From contig JAKZZE010000020.1 in NCBI GenBank assembly GCA_024220505.1, forward strand, positions 62,001 through 126,000: a stretch of DNA of 64,000 nt, in the 5' to 3' direction. The DNA comes from Rhizopus arrhizus (lineage: Eukaryota; Mucoromycota; Mucoromycetes; Mucorales; Rhizopodaceae). Position numbers and translations under genes: made by a program. Every line of letters starts with the position of its first letter. Within the stretch, counting starts at the first letter, position 1. The notes below the pieces were generated by a model. It was not told where the DNA came from and ran no database searches. It worked only from the letters and a program-made list of their open reading frames with translations. Below, piece after piece: positions 10,095 to 21,422 of the stretch.

Positions 10095-10940
10095 TGTTTG
10101 ATACTCTCCGGGGTGATTATGATTGTAAACTCGAGTTTTGTGGCCACTGCAAATAATCGTTCCAATTAGGTACTGGATTGCGCAAGATTGCTCTTCTTTT
10201 GGGTAACGGATTGTTATTTTTTTTCCTGAAAAAAATTAAATCTTGCTGTATTGATCATTTTCGAATTTTGAAAAAAGATTTAGATGCGAAAAAAATAAAG
10301 AAATTTAACGATGTTATTATTTTATTTGTTGGGTAAATATTCATGGAGTTATTCACATTTTTAAAAAAATGTCTTTTTACAAATGATCTTTTTTTTGGAA
10401 AGCGTATTTCTCTCCATTGTTTAAAGGCCGATATTTTCTTTTTTTATTTTTGAGGACAAAATGCGGAAAACAAAAGCACAATGTGATTATTTTGATCAAA
10501 AGAATACATATTTGGAAGGCAGTCTGTGATCTTTAGCTTAGTTCATTTGAAGCGTGTAACAGAACGTAACAAAATAGTTGCGTTTGGAAAAAAAAAAAAA
10601 GAAGCTGAAAAATTAAAAGTAAAAAAAAAAAGACAAAGTTAAAGAAAAAGACTGTGTAAAAAAAAAAAAGAATATAGCAATAAAAGGTTCCTTATTCAAA
10701 TGAAAACAATAATTTAACAGCAAATATACTTTATAGAAATGTAAATGTTCTTGCATTATAACAAAAGAATACATGTGTATTCTAAAAAGAATAAAAAAAT
10801 AAAGAAGCTCTGCTCACATTTTGTTGCAAGGCAGTTATAATTAACAAATACAAGCACAATTTTTTTTGTTTTCAAGTAAATAGATTGCTTTATTATTTTT
10901 TATGACAAATAATACAAGAGAATATATATTTTTAAGCTAT
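10095..10940. other. AT-rich noncoding stretch between elements B and C
   Basis: Many A and T homopolymers and no frame with recognisable protein similarity. I see no RNA gene or convincing repeat here. Confidence 0.5.
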
Positions 10941-11363
10941 TGTTGTATCCACACAACTAGTAAAGTGAACATTCATGGATAAACGAGAGATCTCTGCAAT
11001 AGCCAACTTTGCCCTGTTGTCTCTATCGGCGTTCCCACGACTATATCGGAACCTGATTATAACAACGGCAGTTCAATCCAACTTTATTCGATAATTATCG
11101 TTAGATCAATAATTTATCTACTTCATTGTCCCTTGATTTGTCAAGAAGACAGTGGCTATTGATTATCTACTATCTTTCCTTTATCTTCCCATCCTTCCCA
11201 CATTATTCTTTTAACCGATCAATTGAAATAGCGGTAAAGATCCAGACATCCAAAAAGTATAAATAGCCTCAAATGTTTTTATTAATAAAGCAACATATAA
11301 TCTTTAGTTTCACAACTATTGTCTTTTTAGTTTTTGTCTCTTATTTTAACACTTGGCAAAACA
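10941..11363 (+). repeat. 5' LTR of element C
   Basis: 423 bp, starting TGTTG and ending CAAAACA. A TATA box (TATAAATAG) lies at 11259-11267 and an AATAAAGC polyadenylation-type signal at about 11285. It matches the 3' LTR at 18386-18810 with scattered substitutions. Confidence 0.93.
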
Positions 11364-11435
11364 TTTTTTTTTGTGAATTCTTTATTGACTTTATTTTTAA
11401 AGCAACCCTTTTTTATTACTACCTACCTTACCAAT

Positions 11436-11780
11436 ATGTCAAACACAAATGACTTCAACTCTGCTGCTGCTGGTTCTTCCAGTAGTAATGCCAAAACTTA
11501 TCCTGATAACGCTCGTCGTATGTCAGATGTTTCTACTTTATCTTCAGAGGCAGAGTCCTCTGGAATGACCACTTCCGCAGTTTCTTCTGGTTCTCTTGAG
11601 CCTAGAATCGCAGCCCCATCCATCCACTCTTCCATTGAGGAGTTGGATTCCACCATCATCGGTGCCACCCAAGTTATTCTTAACTTGTCTGTTCGTCTCC
11701 TTTCTACGACTCCTGAGTCAGAGGAAGACAACATGGTGCGCGCTAAGTACGAAGCCTGTTCCAAGGATCTGGAGAGACTA
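11436..11780 (+). pseudogene. Gag N-terminus of element C, cut by a Tc1 insertion
   Basis: The frame starts MSNTNDFNSAAAG; an upstream ATG-like codon at 11334 lies in the LTR and is unlikely to be used. It is Ser-rich at first, then helical and charged up to LERL. The last codon CTA contains the TA target (11779-11780) of the inserted transposon. Reading resumes in the same phase at 13438 (VHTRDLLQ). The uninterrupted element would therefore have had one continuous frame. Confidence 0.85.
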
Positions 11781-12016
11781 CAGTGACTCCCAAAACTGTC
11801 CCAATGTTTTGTAATTCTGTCTTTCACTGTCATTGGTGCTGTTGCTGTTTGCATAAAACATGACTTGTTGTACCTCATTTGAAAGCTACGGTAGCATAGA
11901 TTTAAGTGGTACAAGTTACATTTCAATTGATGTCGCACTGGCGGAGATAAAACATATACAAAACGAGCGGTGCATTGGGACAGTTTTGGGAGCATATTGA
12001 AAAAATCGGAATCTCT
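11781..12016 (+). repeat. Left 236-bp terminal inverted repeat of the Tc1 element
   Basis: Reverse complement of 13200-13435 with no mismatch seen. It carries the 20-bp putative transposase-binding word at both ends, in opposite orientations. Confidence 0.95.
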
Positions 12017-12030
12017 TTATTTATTTATTA

Positions 12031-13179
12031 TTAATAGTCTGTCCAACGTCCTTTGTTCTGAATACACTTTTGTATAAGTTGTGGCATACTTTCTATAACT
12101 TTTTGACACTCTTCCGGCTTCATAAGGTCGTACCAAACCTTAGTCACACGTTCATAAAGCTCGTTCATGCCTTTTGGTGCAGTTTCATAGTCATTAAGTC
12201 TCCTTTTCAACAATGACCACATATTTTCGATAGGGTTTAAGTCTGGAGATTGTGCTGGCCATTGTAAAACAGTATAAGATTGTTTTTGAAGGTACTCCTT
12301 TACTACTTTTGATGTATGCTTAGGGTCGTTGTCATGCTGGAAAATCACCTGGTGACGTTCGAAGCCTAATCTATTGACACCATACTCAATTGTACGCTTC
12401 AGTTCATCCTCCAAAATCTCTTTATACAATTCTTTGTCCATATTACCATTGATTTTGCACATCCAACCGACTCCAGCATAGGTAATAGCACTCCACAACA
12501 TAATACTGCCTCCACCATGTTTAACAGACATCTTCACATGATGGGATTTTAGGCTTTCCCCTGATCGAATCCATGCCCAGATGCGTCCATCCGAATTAAA
12601 TCTATTGATTTTTGTTTCGTCTGACCAAATAACACGTTTCCAGTCATCTACCGTCCAGTCCTTGTGAGCAACGCACCAAGAAAGTCTGTTGCGGATATTC
12701 TTCGCGCTGAGCAATGGCTTCTTTGGCTTCTCAATCGCACCTAAGCCTGCCTTCCGAAGGGCTCTACGAACTGTTTCGACACCTACTTTCGTTCCAATAT
12801 CGTTTTCAAGACATTCTGTAACCTTCACAGCACTTAGAACACGATTTTTGGTGACCTGGTGTACACAGTAACGTTCATCAGCTGCAGACAACACCTTGCG
12901 TCGATCCCCCTTTGATTTTATAACACCAGTGCAATGGGTTTTTCGGAGTCTCCCAACCGTACTCTTGCTTAAACCAGTCAATTCTTCCACCTCCCGAAGC
13001 GACTTACCTTGTTGAAGGAGAGAAACAGCTTGAAATACCATACCTTGGGGGACTTGTTTCATATTGAGATTTAATGAGCGAGTTACAGCAGAGTAGGAGC
13101 TTAAAACTTCAGCAAAATATAATTTGGACATCAGATACGTTTGCGACGCTAATATATGCAGTTTGGTGATTGTATGCAA
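12031..13179 (-). CDS. Tc1-family DD34E transposase
   Basis: Intact 382-residue frame. M40 (13062, MKQVPQGMVF) is a likely alternative start, giving 343 residues, the usual Tc1 size. It has paired helix-turn-helix DNA-binding regions (SLREVEELTGLSKSTVGRL, then a second around AVKVTECLENDIG). The catalytic motifs are VIWSDETKI, FQHDNDPKHTSK and PDLNPIENMW. The second Asp and the Glu are separated by 34 residues, the classic DD34E spacing. The product would cut at TA sites, bind the flanking inverted repeats and move the element by cut-and-paste. No inactivating change is visible. Confidence 0.95.
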   Translation of the reverse strand: MHTITKLHILASQTYLMSKLYFAEVLSSYSAVTRSLNLNMKQVPQGMVFQAVSLLQQGKSLREVEELTGLSKSTVGRLRKTHCTGVIKSKGDRRKVLSAADERYCVHQVTKNRVLSAVKVTECLENDIGTKVGVETVRRALRKAGLGAIEKPKKPLLSAKNIRNRLSWCVAHKDWTVDDWKRVIWSDETKINRFNSDGRIWAWIRSGESLKSHHVKMSVKHGGGSIMLWSAITYAGVGWMCKINGNMDKELYKEILEDELKRTIEYGVNRLGFERHQVIFQHDNDPKHTSKVVKEYLQKQSYTVLQWPAQSPDLNPIENMWSLLKRRLNDYETAPKGMNELYERVTKVWYDLMKPEECQKVIESMPQLIQKCIQNKGRWTDY

Positions 13180-13199
13180 GTTGTGGGTGGATATTTTGT

Positions 13200-13435
13200 A
13201 GAGATTCCGATTTTTTCAATATGCTCCCAAAACTGTCCCAATGCACCGCTCGTTTTGTATATGTTTTATCTCCGCCAGTGCGACATCAATTGAAATGTAA
13301 CTTGTACCACTTAAATCTATGCTACCGTAGCTTTCAAATGAGGTACAACAAGTCATGTTTTATGCAAACAGCAACAGCACCAATGACAGTGAAAGACAGA
13401 ATTACAAAACATTGGGACAGTTTTGGGAGTCACTG
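13200..13435 (+). repeat. Right 236-bp terminal inverted repeat of the Tc1 element
   Basis: Mirror copy of 11781-12016. It begins 20 bases upstream of the longest transposase frame and presumably contains its promoter. Confidence 0.95.
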
Positions 13436-13437
13436 TA

Positions 13438-16400
13438 GTTCATACTAGAGACCTCCTCCAGCGAGCCATGAACCATGCTGTTCCTACCGCTTGGACTGCT
13501 TCACCTAAGGTTGCTCCTGCAGCCTTGAATGTTGTACCTCCAAACCTACCCCTCATGCAGTGGAAGGGTGCGGTCTTTGACCCATCTGCCCCTGTCTCTG
13601 TGGATGTCAAGCACTGCTTGAAAAAATTTCAGGGCGTAATGTTCGCACATGGTCTTGATCTTGATCAGCACTGGCTTCGTCTTCTCCCTCCTTGCTTGTC
13701 ATCGAGTCAACGTACTTGGCTTGATGAGTACCAAGAAAAAGAGGATGTCCATACGTGGAGTCAGTTCAAAAAGGCTTTTACTAGCCATTATGGTGTTGGA
13801 TCGGCTGAAGAAAAAGCCACGTCTACAACGGAGTTGTTACGCATCTCCATGACTGCTGCTGAAACTGTTGACCAGTACGTTGAACGTTTCAACAACCTCC
13901 GTCGCTTGGCACAGATCCAAGATCGCTGCGTCTTGACTCGTTGCTTTCTGATCGGTCTTCAGGCCGATATCTACAAGAAGGTGATCGTGTCCTTAGCCAA
14001 CTGTACGGACGCACAAAAAGAATCGGTCGACTACGTTGTCAAGTTGGCCAAGACCTTGTACCATTCACTGTACAAAGTTCGTAGAGTGGCTAACGCTGCT
14101 CACACTCCTGCTGGCCCTTCAATGGTCAATGACTCTTCTTCTTCTTCTTCTTCTGGTCGAAAGAAATCTTCTGCTTTTGTCTCTGGTTCTGCTGTTCGTT
14201 CTGCACCTTATCCGCAGGCTTCTAGGAAGTATTGCAGATTCCACAAGACCACCACCCATAGCAATGATGAATGTCGTGCTATGAAGAAAGCTTCCTCTTC
14301 TTCTCCGTCTTCGGGTTCAACCCAAGATGATGTCTCCTCTGGTTCTGCTGCCTCTCAGTGGAATCCAAGAAACCAACCTTCCGGTTTGGGACGTCCGTGC
14401 CGCTCTTGTGGTGCTGACAACTGGCGTCCTGGTCACCGATGCAAAGGAAAGGGCCGTTCAACCGGTTCCTTGGCTGACGACTCTGCCGGATCTTCTCACA
14501 TGTTCCGAGCAATGAGTCGATCCCCTGCTTCTTCCTTGCCTTCCGTTGCCTCTTCTGGTAACGATGTTTCTGTTTCTGTTGGTTCTTCTGCCACTGCTGC
14601 TTCGAGTAGTAGTGATGCTTCTCCCGGTCGCAAGACTGATGCTGCTGATCCCGTTGTTCCTGTTCCCGATTCGTCGGATGATATGGACATTGATGTTGCG
14701 GAAGCCCTTACTGTGGCTGAAGCTGCTCAGGCCTGTAAGTACATTACACATCACATCTTTTCTAAAGCGCCTTCAAACACTAATACGCTTTATGTTCCTA
14801 TTATTATAGAGCACATCAAAACATGGGCCATGATTGATACCGGTTCGTCTTTTTCGTGTGTGTCTCCTTCGTTCTGTTCGACACTTGGTTTAGTTCCAAC
14901 ACCTAATCCAGGATCGATCAAATTAGGACATAATAGTTCAAGTACTGTAAGCCGGTTAGGCATAATAAATCTTACTGTTTATTATAACCAAATCCGTTTG
15001 TCATATGAATTTGAAGTGTTTGATTTTAGCAGTGATGTTCCCATTTGTTTAGGACTTGATATTTTGCCTAAACTAAGAATAGGTTTAACAGGATTAGCCA
15101 CTTCTTGGTTAAATTCTAATATTCCTAAAATACCTGATCCAGTTAACCCTGATGATTATAAGCCAAATGAAACTCCTGTTGGCACTATGCAGGAAAGACA
15201 ACGTTTGATGAGCACTATTCAACCTTTGTTAGATGCTAATACGAGTATCCCCATGTCTTCTCATTGTAATTTACCTGGTGCTATCATCACTCTTGATACT
15301 GAACCCAATGCCTTTGCTTATCGAAGACAACCCGATATTGCTATTGCTAATAGAAAGATCATGGAAGACCAAATTCAAACTTGGTTGGATGATTGTGTCA
15401 TTGAACCTGCTCCTTCCAATACTCGCTTCAATAACCCTATTTTTCTTGTTGGAAAAAAGGATGTCAACGGATTATACACTAAGAAAAGAGCAGTTATTGA
15501 TCCACGTCTGCTTAACCAACTTGTAAAGAATGTTGATAGAATGCCTTTACCTCTAATCAGCGATCTTCATCAACGTATGGGTTCTGCTACTATATTCACT
15601 ACCTTCGACATACGAGCATGCTTTCATCGTTTTCTTATCCAAGAATCTGATAGACCCAAAACTGCATTTACTCATCCATTTACTGGTATGCAGTATCAAT
15701 TTCGTCATTGTCCTTTTGGCTTGACAAGTACCGGTAACATTGTACAGCGTGTTCTTACAAATTTGTTCGCAGATCTTCCTTACACTGCACTCTATATTGA
15801 TGATCTATGTGTCTTCAGCTCTGGTGACATGAATCAACATATTGAGTATGTCCGTGAAGTGTTGAAACGTCTTACTGCTGCAAATTTAATCATTAATGTT
15901 GAAAAGACGCATTTTGCACAAAGTTGTGTAAATATTCTCGGATGGACTATTGGTAACAATGGTTCTCTAATCCCTGATCAACGTAAACTGACAAATATAC
16001 ATTCTTGGCCCACACCTAAAACTGGTAGACAAGTCATGAGTTTTCTTGGGTTTGCAAACTATTTCCGTAATAGTTTACCAATGTTTTCTCGCTTGACTGC
16101 TCCACTTGACCGGTTGCGATCTCTTAATTCTTTAAAAGGAATTTGGAATGAAACCCATGAATGCAGTTTTCGTAACATTAAGGATGCCTTAGTGAATGCC
16201 CCAGTCATTCACATCCCTGACCTTAAGTACCCATTCTACGTTGCAACAGATGCTAGTGCTTATGGTATCGGCGGTGTCGTTTATCAAGTCATCGACCAAG
16301 ACATTAAATATAACGCCTTTGCTGCAAGATCTCTTTCCCCTACCGAACGTCGTTATCATACAAACAAACGAGAGCTGTTAGCGATTGTATTCATGTTTGA

Positions 16401-18159
16401 GAGATATAATAAATGATTATACAATCGTCATTTTACCTTGACAACTGATCATAAAGCCTTGATTTATATCAAGAAGCAAGTTGTTCCAAATGCTGCCATG
16501 CTTGTTTGGTTTGAAACAATTTTCGAATATTCATTTGATATTGTTCATTGTCCTGGCATTAAGAATATTATCCCAGACGCACTTAGTCGTTTATTCCCAG
16601 ATGACAATAAACTGGAGGGGGGTAACAATGTCAACAATGTTGCCATCTACAATATCCGTGGTAAAGAAAAAGAAAAAAGAAAACCAACTTTTAAAGAAAA
16701 ATCTAAAAGTTATGAAACACAAACATATGCAATCACTTCTGCAACATCATCATCATCATCAAAACCCTTATTGCATCGCGCTTTGCAATATGAAGATTAT
16801 ATCACACCTCCTCCTGAGGAAAGAAAAGATATAATATTGAAGGCTCACTTATTAGGTCATTACGGAATTAAAGCCATAGAACAAACCATTCATGGTGATA
16901 ATCTCCACTGGACTAATTTACGTCAAGATATTCAGGATGTCATATCCAAGTGTCATGAATGCAAAATGTTTAACTTTGCCAAAACAGGTTATCATCCCCC
17001 TAGAAGCATCCTACCTGACGGACCTCTAGATCATTGGGTTATGGACCTCGGCACTTTTAATATAACATCTACGAGCGGAAATAATTTCCTTCTTGTCATG
17101 GTTGATTTATTTTCTCGCTTTACTATCTTGAAAGCCATTCCTGATAAACAAGCTCTTACTATTGCCAAACAGCTTGTTGATATCTTCTGTACATTCGGCT
17201 GGCCTAAGGTCATCGCTAGTGATAACGGAAAAGAGTTTACTGCTACCATCGTTACTGAACTTATTAATAACAGTGGTATCGATAAGAGAGTGTCTAACCC
17301 TTTTAATCCCCTTGGTAACTCAGTCAATGAAGCATTTGTAGGAATTGCTAAAAAGACTATCGTTAAACAGTTACAAGGAAGAAAAGAAGATTGGGATCTA
17401 TATGTACCTGCAACCCAATATGCTATGAATCTGAAATATTCCAGACTTCATAAGAGTAGACCATACACAGTAATCTTCAATAAAGTACCAAATGATATGA
17501 AAGATTATTCTCATATTAAATCCACTCTTAGAAGTGATGCTGTAGATTCTAAAGCAATAGAAAACAGACTTAAATATGCTACCGAAGTTGTTATCCCTGC
17601 TCTGGCTAAACGCATTAAAGAAACTCAGGATGTAGACAATGCATATTTTATGAAAACAAACAAAATTGTTCATACACCGTTTCCACTCCATAGTGAAGTC
17701 ATGATTAAAAATGTGAACAAGGAAAACAAAACTGATCCGCATTATGAAGGACCCTTTTATATAAGTGGAATGACAACTAATGGCAGTTACATATTAGTTG
17801 ATAAACAAAATAACCTCTTATCAAGAGATGTACCCACTTCACACTTAAAACTTATTGCATTACCCAGTAATAAAAGTGCAGAATCAATCGATGGCCAACA
17901 TTATGAGATTCAAGCAATTATACAACACAAAGGAACTCCAGGTAATTACCAGTATCTTGTTCATTGGAAAGGATACGATGATCCTACAGATTACACTTGG
18001 GAACCTACTTCTAGCTTCGATGATCGATCTTCAATTGAAACATATTGGGCTCGTCGTCAAGCAGGTAACAATACTGCTGTCTCAAAGAAAGCAAGACTAC
18101 CTAAACGTACCGTTCCTACTCGTGATCATCACAGTAGAAGCAAGAGATCAAGACGTTAA
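13438..18159 (+). pseudogene. Gag-Pol of element C: Gag, protease, RT, RNase H (TGA), integrase, chromodomain
   Basis: Continues Gag after the Tc1 insertion. Gag has a C-X2-H-X4-H-X4-C finger (CRFHKTTTHSNDEC, about 14233-14275) and a C-X2-C...H-X-C knuckle near 14398-14440. Protease has MIDTGSSFS (about 14830). RT has ALYIDDLCVFSSG (about 15790). RNase H has ATDASAYGIGGV, then an in-frame TGA at 16414-16416 where element A has Trp (FHKWLYG). The same phase resumes with TTDHKAL. Integrase follows with an HHCC finger and the triad MDLGTF, ASDNGKEF and NSVNEAF. A C-terminal chromodomain reads YLVHWKGYDDPTDYTWEP (about 17950-18005) and may steer integration to heterochromatin. Only two lesions, the Tc1 element and one nonsense codon, stop this copy from encoding a full polyprotein. 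Confidence 0.92.
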
Positions 18160-18385
18160 ATTGTCTAAGTAGTTCACCGTCTTTTTCCCTAAGACAATTT
18201 TTCCTAAAGAAGGTTTTTTTACTATCAGGTTTTTATGACAACTTACTACTACGATCTATCCTTAATTATACTATGTCTATTTATCTACCCTATGATCATT
18301 ACCGCACTTATTGTGTATGACCTTTGCTCATTTCTGAATCTTCACTTTTCCTTTTTACCGTTTGCTTCAAACTAGAAGGGGGCAA
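18160..18385 (+). other. 3' leader and polypurine tract of element C
   Basis: Noncoding stretch after the Pol stop. It ends in AGAAGGGGGCAA (18374-18385), a polypurine tract directly before the TG of the 3' LTR. Confidence 0.75.
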
Positions 18386-18810
18386 TGTTGTATCCACACA
18401 ACTAGTAAAGTGAACATTCATGGATAAACGAGAGATCTCCGCAATAGCCAACTCTGCCCTGTTGTCCCTATCGGCGTTCCCACGACTATATCGGAACCTG
18501 ATTACAACAACGGCAGTTCAATCCAATCTTATTCGATAATTATCGTTAGATCAATAATTTATCTACTTCATTGTCCCTTGATTCGTCAAGAAGACAGTGT
18601 CTATTGATTATACATTATCTTTCCTTTATATTCTCATCCTTCCCATATCATTCTTTTAACCGATCAATTGAAATAGCGGTAAAGACCCAGACATCCAAAA
18701 AGCATAAATAATCTCAAATGGTTTTTTTTAATAAAGCAATATATAATCTTTAGTTTCACAACTATTGTCTTTTTTAGTTTTTGTCTCTTATTTTAATACT
18801 TGGCAAAACA
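18386..18810 (+). repeat. 3' LTR of element C
   Basis: 425 bp, TGTTG...CAAAACA. Compared with the 5' LTR, the TATA box has changed to CATAAATA, and about 20-25 other differences are spread over its length. Confidence 0.93.
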
Positions 18811-19605
18811 AAGGCAATCAACCTTAAAATCAAATCTTACAAACAAAATTTACATCTATTCATCTCATAAACCTACAAAACATCACTAAATTAACAGTAA
18901 AAAAATACAAAAAAATCATAACCATATAATATCCTCTTTATCCTTTTACTTTTTGATTAACTTCAATTTTGACAAAACTTCAATTTTATTTTTAAACTTT
19001 ACTTACAATAAAAGAATATCTTTAAGGATCTACATATAAAATCTTTCTGATCCCTTACAAATATGACAAGTCAAGTCCTTTGAAGTCAAATTGTCTTCAT
19101 CATATCAATTTTAGTTTCTCTTAAAAGAAAACTCTTTACAACTTTTTACTGTTTAATCTACAATAAAAGATCTGGTAGTCACTTACTGCAAGCAAACCAA
19201 ATTTACAAACTTTAACACAAATCTTTGATCGCAATTTCTTGTATACCTTAAAGAAAAATCAAATTTACCTCTAAAAGCTTAAGGCTATATATCAAAAAAA
19301 AAAAAGATTACATTATAGTAGTGAAAGAAGGCAAACAAAAACCTTTTTTGTACCTCGCCAGTTAGAAAATGAACTTTCGTGTAACAACCTGTTTGAAAAC
19401 GGAGTATCAGCCCTTGCTTAAATACTCTCATATACGATTAAAGAGTAATTTTTATTTTAAATTTAAGATAACCCAATTGAGCACATAATTACTTCTGGGA
19501 TTGAATTGCCCGGGTCAGATCAAAGAGAGGATAAAAGAGTGCTAAAAACCTTTTTGATAGTCAAAAAGGAAAAAGGGAAGGGAAGGGAAGAGGTAGAAAA
19601 GAGCT
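18811..19605. other. Noncoding stretch downstream of element C
   Basis: No coding frame found. From 19423 it contains the boundary word TACTCTCATATACGATTA and later CCCGGGTCAG, both of which recur at 20428 and about 20508. The right part is therefore the 3' flank of the first tandem repeat-family gene. Confidence 0.5.
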
Positions 19606-20363
19606 CTAGATCTTGTCTAGGAGAGGGTTGTGATAGTTGTGAGGGGGAGCGAGATCAAAAGACTCCAAGAAATTGAGGTCTATGAGTCCAGATTGGAGAA
19701 AGTAGTTAGTGACAGCGTTGTAAAGAGGAGCCTTGAGACGGCGGAAAGCAGAACCAAGTCGTTGGAGGAATACATGACGAGCAAGTTTAGTTTTTCTTTC
19801 AATGGATTCATTGAGAAGTGTAGGATCACGAATGATGGAGGGGCTCAGAGGGTCAAAGTCGTCACGAATAGTGATTTTGTATTTGTACAGCTGAAAACGG
19901 AGCTCAGATTCGAAACCGGTATGGATAAGGAAGCTGACCACATTTCGATCTGAATATTGAATATCCAGAATGCGGCGTGTGTTAATGTGCAACTCATGAA
20001 GGTTAGCACGGAGTTGATGGATGGGGAGGCGACGGTGAATGGGAACGTAAATAAACGTGAAGCTGGAAGGAGCAGTAGGAGAGGAAAATTGTCGAGCAAT
20101 GGCAGCTAAACTGTGTTTGGGTTTGGGATTCGGAAGCTTAGATACCTTGGTTGTGGGAGGAGCAGCATCATTGCTGGGGGAGCGTGGACGTTTGGAGGAG
20201 GGGGAGTAGATTCAGAAGGAGGATTGGAGTTTGCAGTTGGTGTGGGTTCAGAGGATACTTGCTTCCGCAAAGAAGCGTTTTCCTGTTGCAACTGGTGTAT
20301 CTTGGCATTAGCGATTGCGAGTTCATTTTGTAATCGTTGAATGGTTTGAAGGTGGGTGGACAT
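19606..20363 (-). pseudogene. Repeat-family coiled-coil protein, copy 1 (one frameshift)
   Basis: The N-terminal frame (20363-20106) starts MSTHLQTIQRLQNELAIANA, a heptad-rich coiled coil, then a Pro/Ser linker. The C-terminal half lies in another phase (from about 20210 to the stop at 19606) and includes FTFIYVPIHRRLPIHQL, INTRRILDIQYSDRNVVSFL and DDFDPLSPS. The switch falls in a C-rich Pro run, consistent with one small indel. Apart from that frameshift it aligns along its length with the intact neighbour at 20643-21422. The conserved block (R-I-L-D-I-x-Y-x-x-R-x-x-V-x-x-L-I-H) resembles a nucleic-acid-binding segment seen in repeat-associated ORF1/Gag-like proteins. That comparison is from memory and is an inference. 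Confidence 0.65.
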
Positions 20364-20642
20364 GATGGGTTATTTCCTTAAAAGGAAAAAAAATTATCAA
20401 AAGTGTTGGGGAAGCGAAAGAGATCTCTACTCTCATATACGATTAAACAAGTTTTATTTATTTATTAAACCCAAGTGGGCACGTAGTATTTTTATACTAA
20501 TTTTTCCCGGGTCAGTTCAAAGAGTGAAAGAAGTATCCAAAAACCCCTCTGGGATTGAGGGTAAAAAAGTTATAGTTTGAAAAAAGGGGACAGAGAAATG
20601 GATCTCAGAAAGAGAAGCTACTGAGAAAACAGTAAGTAGAGC

Positions 20643-21422
20643 TCATGTGTTTTTGTCGGGAAAGAGCTCAGGAAAGTCGCCACGATCTATATATCCTCTG
20701 TTAGCGAAGAAATTGGCTACAGCCCGCTTGATAGAGCCTCTAAGGTGGTCGAGAGCACGAAGGATATGACACAGAAACAGGCCACGTGCGGCGCACGTCC
20801 TGTCCGCTTCGTCCCAGTCGTCGTATTTAGGATCACGAAGGTTTGAGGGATCTAAAGGATCATAATCATCTTGAACGGGGATCTCAAATTTCTTTAATAG
20901 CGAACGGAGCTCAGTTTCGTAATCATTATGAATTAGAAGGGCAACAAGGTCGCGATCAGGGTAATGAATGTTGAGGATACGCCTGGTGTTAATATTCAGT
21001 TGTCGCAGACGAGAGCGTATTTGACCTATAGGAAGGCGGCGGCGTATAGGCAGGTATAGGAACTTGTAGCCATGGTTGGTCGAGCGAACACTGAAGGTGC
21101 CAGCAGCAGCCATTTGACTAGGAAGGGGCGTGGAAGCTTTAAGCTTGGCAGCTTTCTGAGGAGGAGAAGAACCTAAATTGGAAGGCGAAGGACGTTTCTG
21201 AGGAGACTTGGGTTGCGATGAGGTTTCGGATGCTAGTGAGGGAGACGTAAGTGGAGGAGATATCGGTGGAGAGGAGACTAAAGTGGAAGCGGGTTTCTTA
21301 GAAGCAACGGCATTGGATGCATGAGCTAATCGCTCAAGGAGGGAAGCGTTTTGTTGCTTGAGTCGGGTGATTTCAGCCTTAGCTGCAGCGAGTTCTGCTT
21401 GTAGCTGCTTTACAGTTGGCAT
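20643..21422 (-). CDS. Repeat-family coiled-coil protein, copy 2 (intact)
   Basis: 259 residues. Residues 1-35 form a leucine-rich coiled coil (QLQAELAAAKAEITRLKQQN). Residues 40-105 are low-complexity Ser/Pro/Lys, and the rest is a compact domain with FLYLPIRRRLPIGQIRSRL, NTRRILNIHYPDRDLVALL and QDDYDPLDPSNLRDP. No membrane segment or signal peptide is present. It is paralogous to copy 1 downstream, in the same orientation, with shared flanks. No reverse transcriptase follows it, so if this is a LINE-like ORF1, the ORF2 is missing. The alternative is a host gene family expanded with repeats. The function is unknown. Confidence 0.7.
   Translation of the reverse strand: MPTVKQLQAELAAAKAEITRLKQQNASLLERLAHASNAVASKKPASTLVSSPPISPPLTSPSLASETSSQPKSPQKRPSPSNLGSSPPQKAAKLKASTPLPSQMAAAGTFSVRSTNHGYKFLYLPIRRRLPIGQIRSRLRQLNINTRRILNIHYPDRDLVALLIHNDYETELRSLLKKFEIPVQDDYDPLDPSNLRDPKYDDWDEADRTCAARGLFLCHILRALDHLRGSIKRAVANFFANRGYIDRGDFPELFPDKNT

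Larger units (their letters stand above)
11781..13435 (-). mobile_element. Complete Tc1/mariner transposon inside element C gag
   Basis: 1655 bp, beginning CAGTGACTCCC and ending GGGAGTCACTG, flanked by TA on both sides (11779-11780 and 13436-13437). The terminal inverted repeats are 236 bp (11781-12016, 13200-13435) and appear identical by eye. Within each repeat a 20-bp word, CTCCCAAAACTGTCCCAATG, occurs at the outer end and again, inverted, near the inner end. This is a variant of the paired binding-site layout of IR/DR Tc1 elements. The single gene is intact, so the copy may be autonomous. Confidence 0.96.
10941..18810 (+). mobile_element. Ty3/Gypsy chromovirus element C, complete with both LTRs, interrupted
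   Basis: The element runs from the 5' LTR TGTTGTATCC at 10941 to the 3' LTR end CAAAACA at 18810. It holds one Gag-Pol frame (11436-18159) broken twice: by a Tc1/mariner transposon (11781-13435) and by a single TGA at 16414-16416. The LTRs differ at about 20-25 positions by eye (roughly 95% identity), so the insertion is not very recent. The flanking 5-mers (GCTAT left, AAGGC right) do not match, so no target-site duplication is seen; inter-element recombination could explain this. Confidence 0.9.

Noticed and set aside
11498..11995. 165-residue minus-strand frame
   Set aside because: Crosses the Tc1 terminal repeat and gag on the opposite strand; the repeat makes the same frame appear at 13170-13448.
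14458..14754. Arg/Ser-rich minus-strand frame resembling an RNA-binding tail
   Set aside because: Complement of the low-complexity Ser-rich linker of element C Gag.
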